Shown piece by piece: positions 5,802-6,742 of a DNA stretch of 6,742 nucleotides (position 1 is the stretch's first letter; every line of letters begins with the position of its first letter). The position numbers and the translations under genes are program-made. This DNA comes from Alphaproteobacteria bacterium. Lineage in GTDB: Bacteria > Pseudomonadota > Alphaproteobacteria > Micropepsales > Micropepsaceae. The notes under the pieces were generated by a model that had not been told where the DNA came from, did not search any database, and saw only the letters and a program-made list of their open reading frames with translations. The stretch lies in assembly GCA_003451645.1 (NCBI GenBank), contig DMER01000188.1, positions 835 to 7,576 of the forward strand. The letters run 5' to 3'.

Positions 5802-6742
5802 TTACTGAGCGGCCTCCCGCGCGGCGGGTAACTCGGCCGTCGTCGTGTCCATGACCAACCGGCCATGCTCGAATTTGAGGATGCGGCCAAAGAGACTGGC
5901 TTGCTCTTCCTGACCCAGCACCCAAAAGGTCGCGAGGCCCGCACGGCTGCTAAGGACGCTTGCAATGATCTCTTGGCGTTGCCTGTCATCGAGGGAGGAC
6001 AATGCTCCATTGACGACAAGCAGGTCCGGCGTCTTGATCAGCGCCCGCGCGAGCGAAATCTTTTGCCGCTGAACAGGCGACAGCCGCTTGCCCGCGGCTC
6101 CCGCGTGAAAGGTCAGGCCTTTGCGCAAGATGATGGGTTCCAAGGTCTCCGCACCGAGGATATCGCGCACCACGCCATTGACCCGCTCAGAGGCTTGCGC
6201 GACGCCATAGGCCATGCGCCCAAACAGCACATTATCGAGGATTGTCGCTCCGGCATTATACTCTAGGGGCTCATAGAAATCGACCGCGCGCGAGCCCTGC
6301 CCGCGCATCTGGATTTCAAAGCTCTGCCGCGCCTCCACGATGCGCGCCTTGATCTTGTCGTCGATCAATCCCAAACGGTGCCGCGCCTCGATATACCGGA
6401 ACGGCAGCACGAGGAGCTTCTCCCGGTCCGCGCCATTGATGCCCGTCACTGGCCCTAGCGCGCGTTTGAGCAACAGCTCATACGCTGGTAACTGGGCGGC
6501 CGAAATAAAAGAGAACTCTTCAAAGAAGGGGTGATCAGGCGTGAAGTCGCGGAACAATTCGACCATGGTCGCGGCAATGCTGCGGCCCATCTCGACCAGA
6601 TCATCCTCAAGCCCCGCTGCCGCGATGGCATGGCGAACTTGCGGGTTCACCGCCAGAGCGTTCAGCGCAAAGGCTGGATCAGAACTCGTGCCAAAGAGGA
6701 TGTTCTCCGCCAAACTGGCATTGCGGTTAAAGCTGTCTGGAT
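5802..6742 (-). CDS. ABC transporter ATP-binding protein, C-terminal part, degenerate NBD
   Basis: The C-terminal 312 complete codons of a larger protein; the frame continues past the right edge (PDSFNRNASLAENILFG), so the start and any membrane or Walker A region are outside the window. LAENILFG (10-17) is the post-Q-loop segment of exporter-type NBDs. Instead of going directly to the signature motif, about 150 residues intervene, after which a second such segment, ILDNVLFG (167-174), appears. Then come LSPVQRQKISLARAL (220-234), PDLLVVNGALSSLDD (238-252) and WVLGQEEQASLFGRILKFEHGRL (about 273-295). These occupy the places of LSGGQ, Walker B plus D-loop, and the H-loop and last strands. Key residues differ: LSGGQ is LSPVQ, the Walker B D-E is N-G, and the H-loop histidine is missing, while SSLDD is kept. 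If this is half of a two-site ATPase, this site would be weak or non-hydrolytic. The gene is coupled to the downstream cNMP-binding gene. Substrate unknown; a link to polysaccharide export is inference. Confidence 0.82.
   Translation of the reverse strand, partial: PDSFNRNASLAENILFGTSSDPAFALNALAVNPQVRHAIAAAGLEDDLVEMGRSIAATMVELFRDFTPDHPFFEEFSFISAAQLPAYELLLKRALGPVTGINGADREKLLVLPFRYIEARHRLGLIDDKIKARIVEARQSFEIQMRGQGSRAVDFYEPLEYNAGATILDNVLFGRMAYGVAQASERVNGVVRDILGAETLEPIILRKGLTFHAGAAGKRLSPVQRQKISLARALIKTPDLLVVNGALSSLDDRQRQEIIASVLSSRAGLATFWVLGQEEQASLFGRILKFEHGRLVMDTTTAELPAAREAAQ

Noticed and set aside
5865..6266. A 133-codon + strand frame opposite the ABC gene
   Set aside because: It is antisense to conserved NBD sequence and has no start signal or recognisable product.

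Overview
The window looks like part of a surface-polysaccharide (exopolysaccharide, capsule or LPS) locus from a GC-rich bacterium. Codon use strongly prefers G or C in third positions, and an ExoM-like glycosyltransferase sits next to an asparagine-synthase-like amidotransferase, a GT61-like protein and an FkbM methyltransferase. This suggests an alphaproteobacterium. The order or genus cannot be read from the sequence, and there is no rRNA, tRNA, CRISPR array, insertion sequence or integrase to help.

Layout, left to right: (1) positions 3-821, + strand: 3' part of an ExoM-like family 2 glycosyltransferase, cut by the window edge. (2) positions 818-2773, - strand: a complete glutamine-dependent asparagine synthase-type amidotransferase, converging on the glycosyltransferase with a 4-bp stop overlap. 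(3) positions 2811-3539, - strand (or up to 3623 with an alternative start): an uncharacterised, glycosyltransferase-like protein that probably shares a transcript with the amidotransferase. (4) positions 3540-3621: a short divergent regulatory gap. (5) positions 3622-4605, + strand: a divergent GT61/DUF563-like protein. (6) positions 4632-5294, + strand: an FkbM-type methyltransferase with a non-ATG start, probably cotranscribed with the preceding gene. (7) positions 5322-5789, - strand: a stand-alone cyclic-nucleotide-binding domain protein. (8) positions 5802-6742, - strand: the C-terminal part of an unusual ABC-transporter ATPase, cut by the right edge and translationally coupled to gene 7.

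The three glycosyltransferase-like proteins would assemble sugars. The amidotransferase and FkbM protein would decorate them, by amidation and O-methylation respectively. The ABC protein with its cyclic-nucleotide-binding partner could be an exporter module controlled by a nucleotide ligand, although its link to the polysaccharide genes rests only on adjacency. Coding density is very high: no gap exceeds about 85 bp, and three of the four gene boundaries where strand changes are tight or overlapping.

The points most worth a second look are three. The ABC ATPase has two copies of the 'ENILFG'-type segment and has lost its signature, Walker B and H-loop residues. The 2811-3539 protein has an EHDF motif and no family I can name. 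The GT61-like protein lacks the usual histidine. I did not find a clearly new defence or mobile system here.
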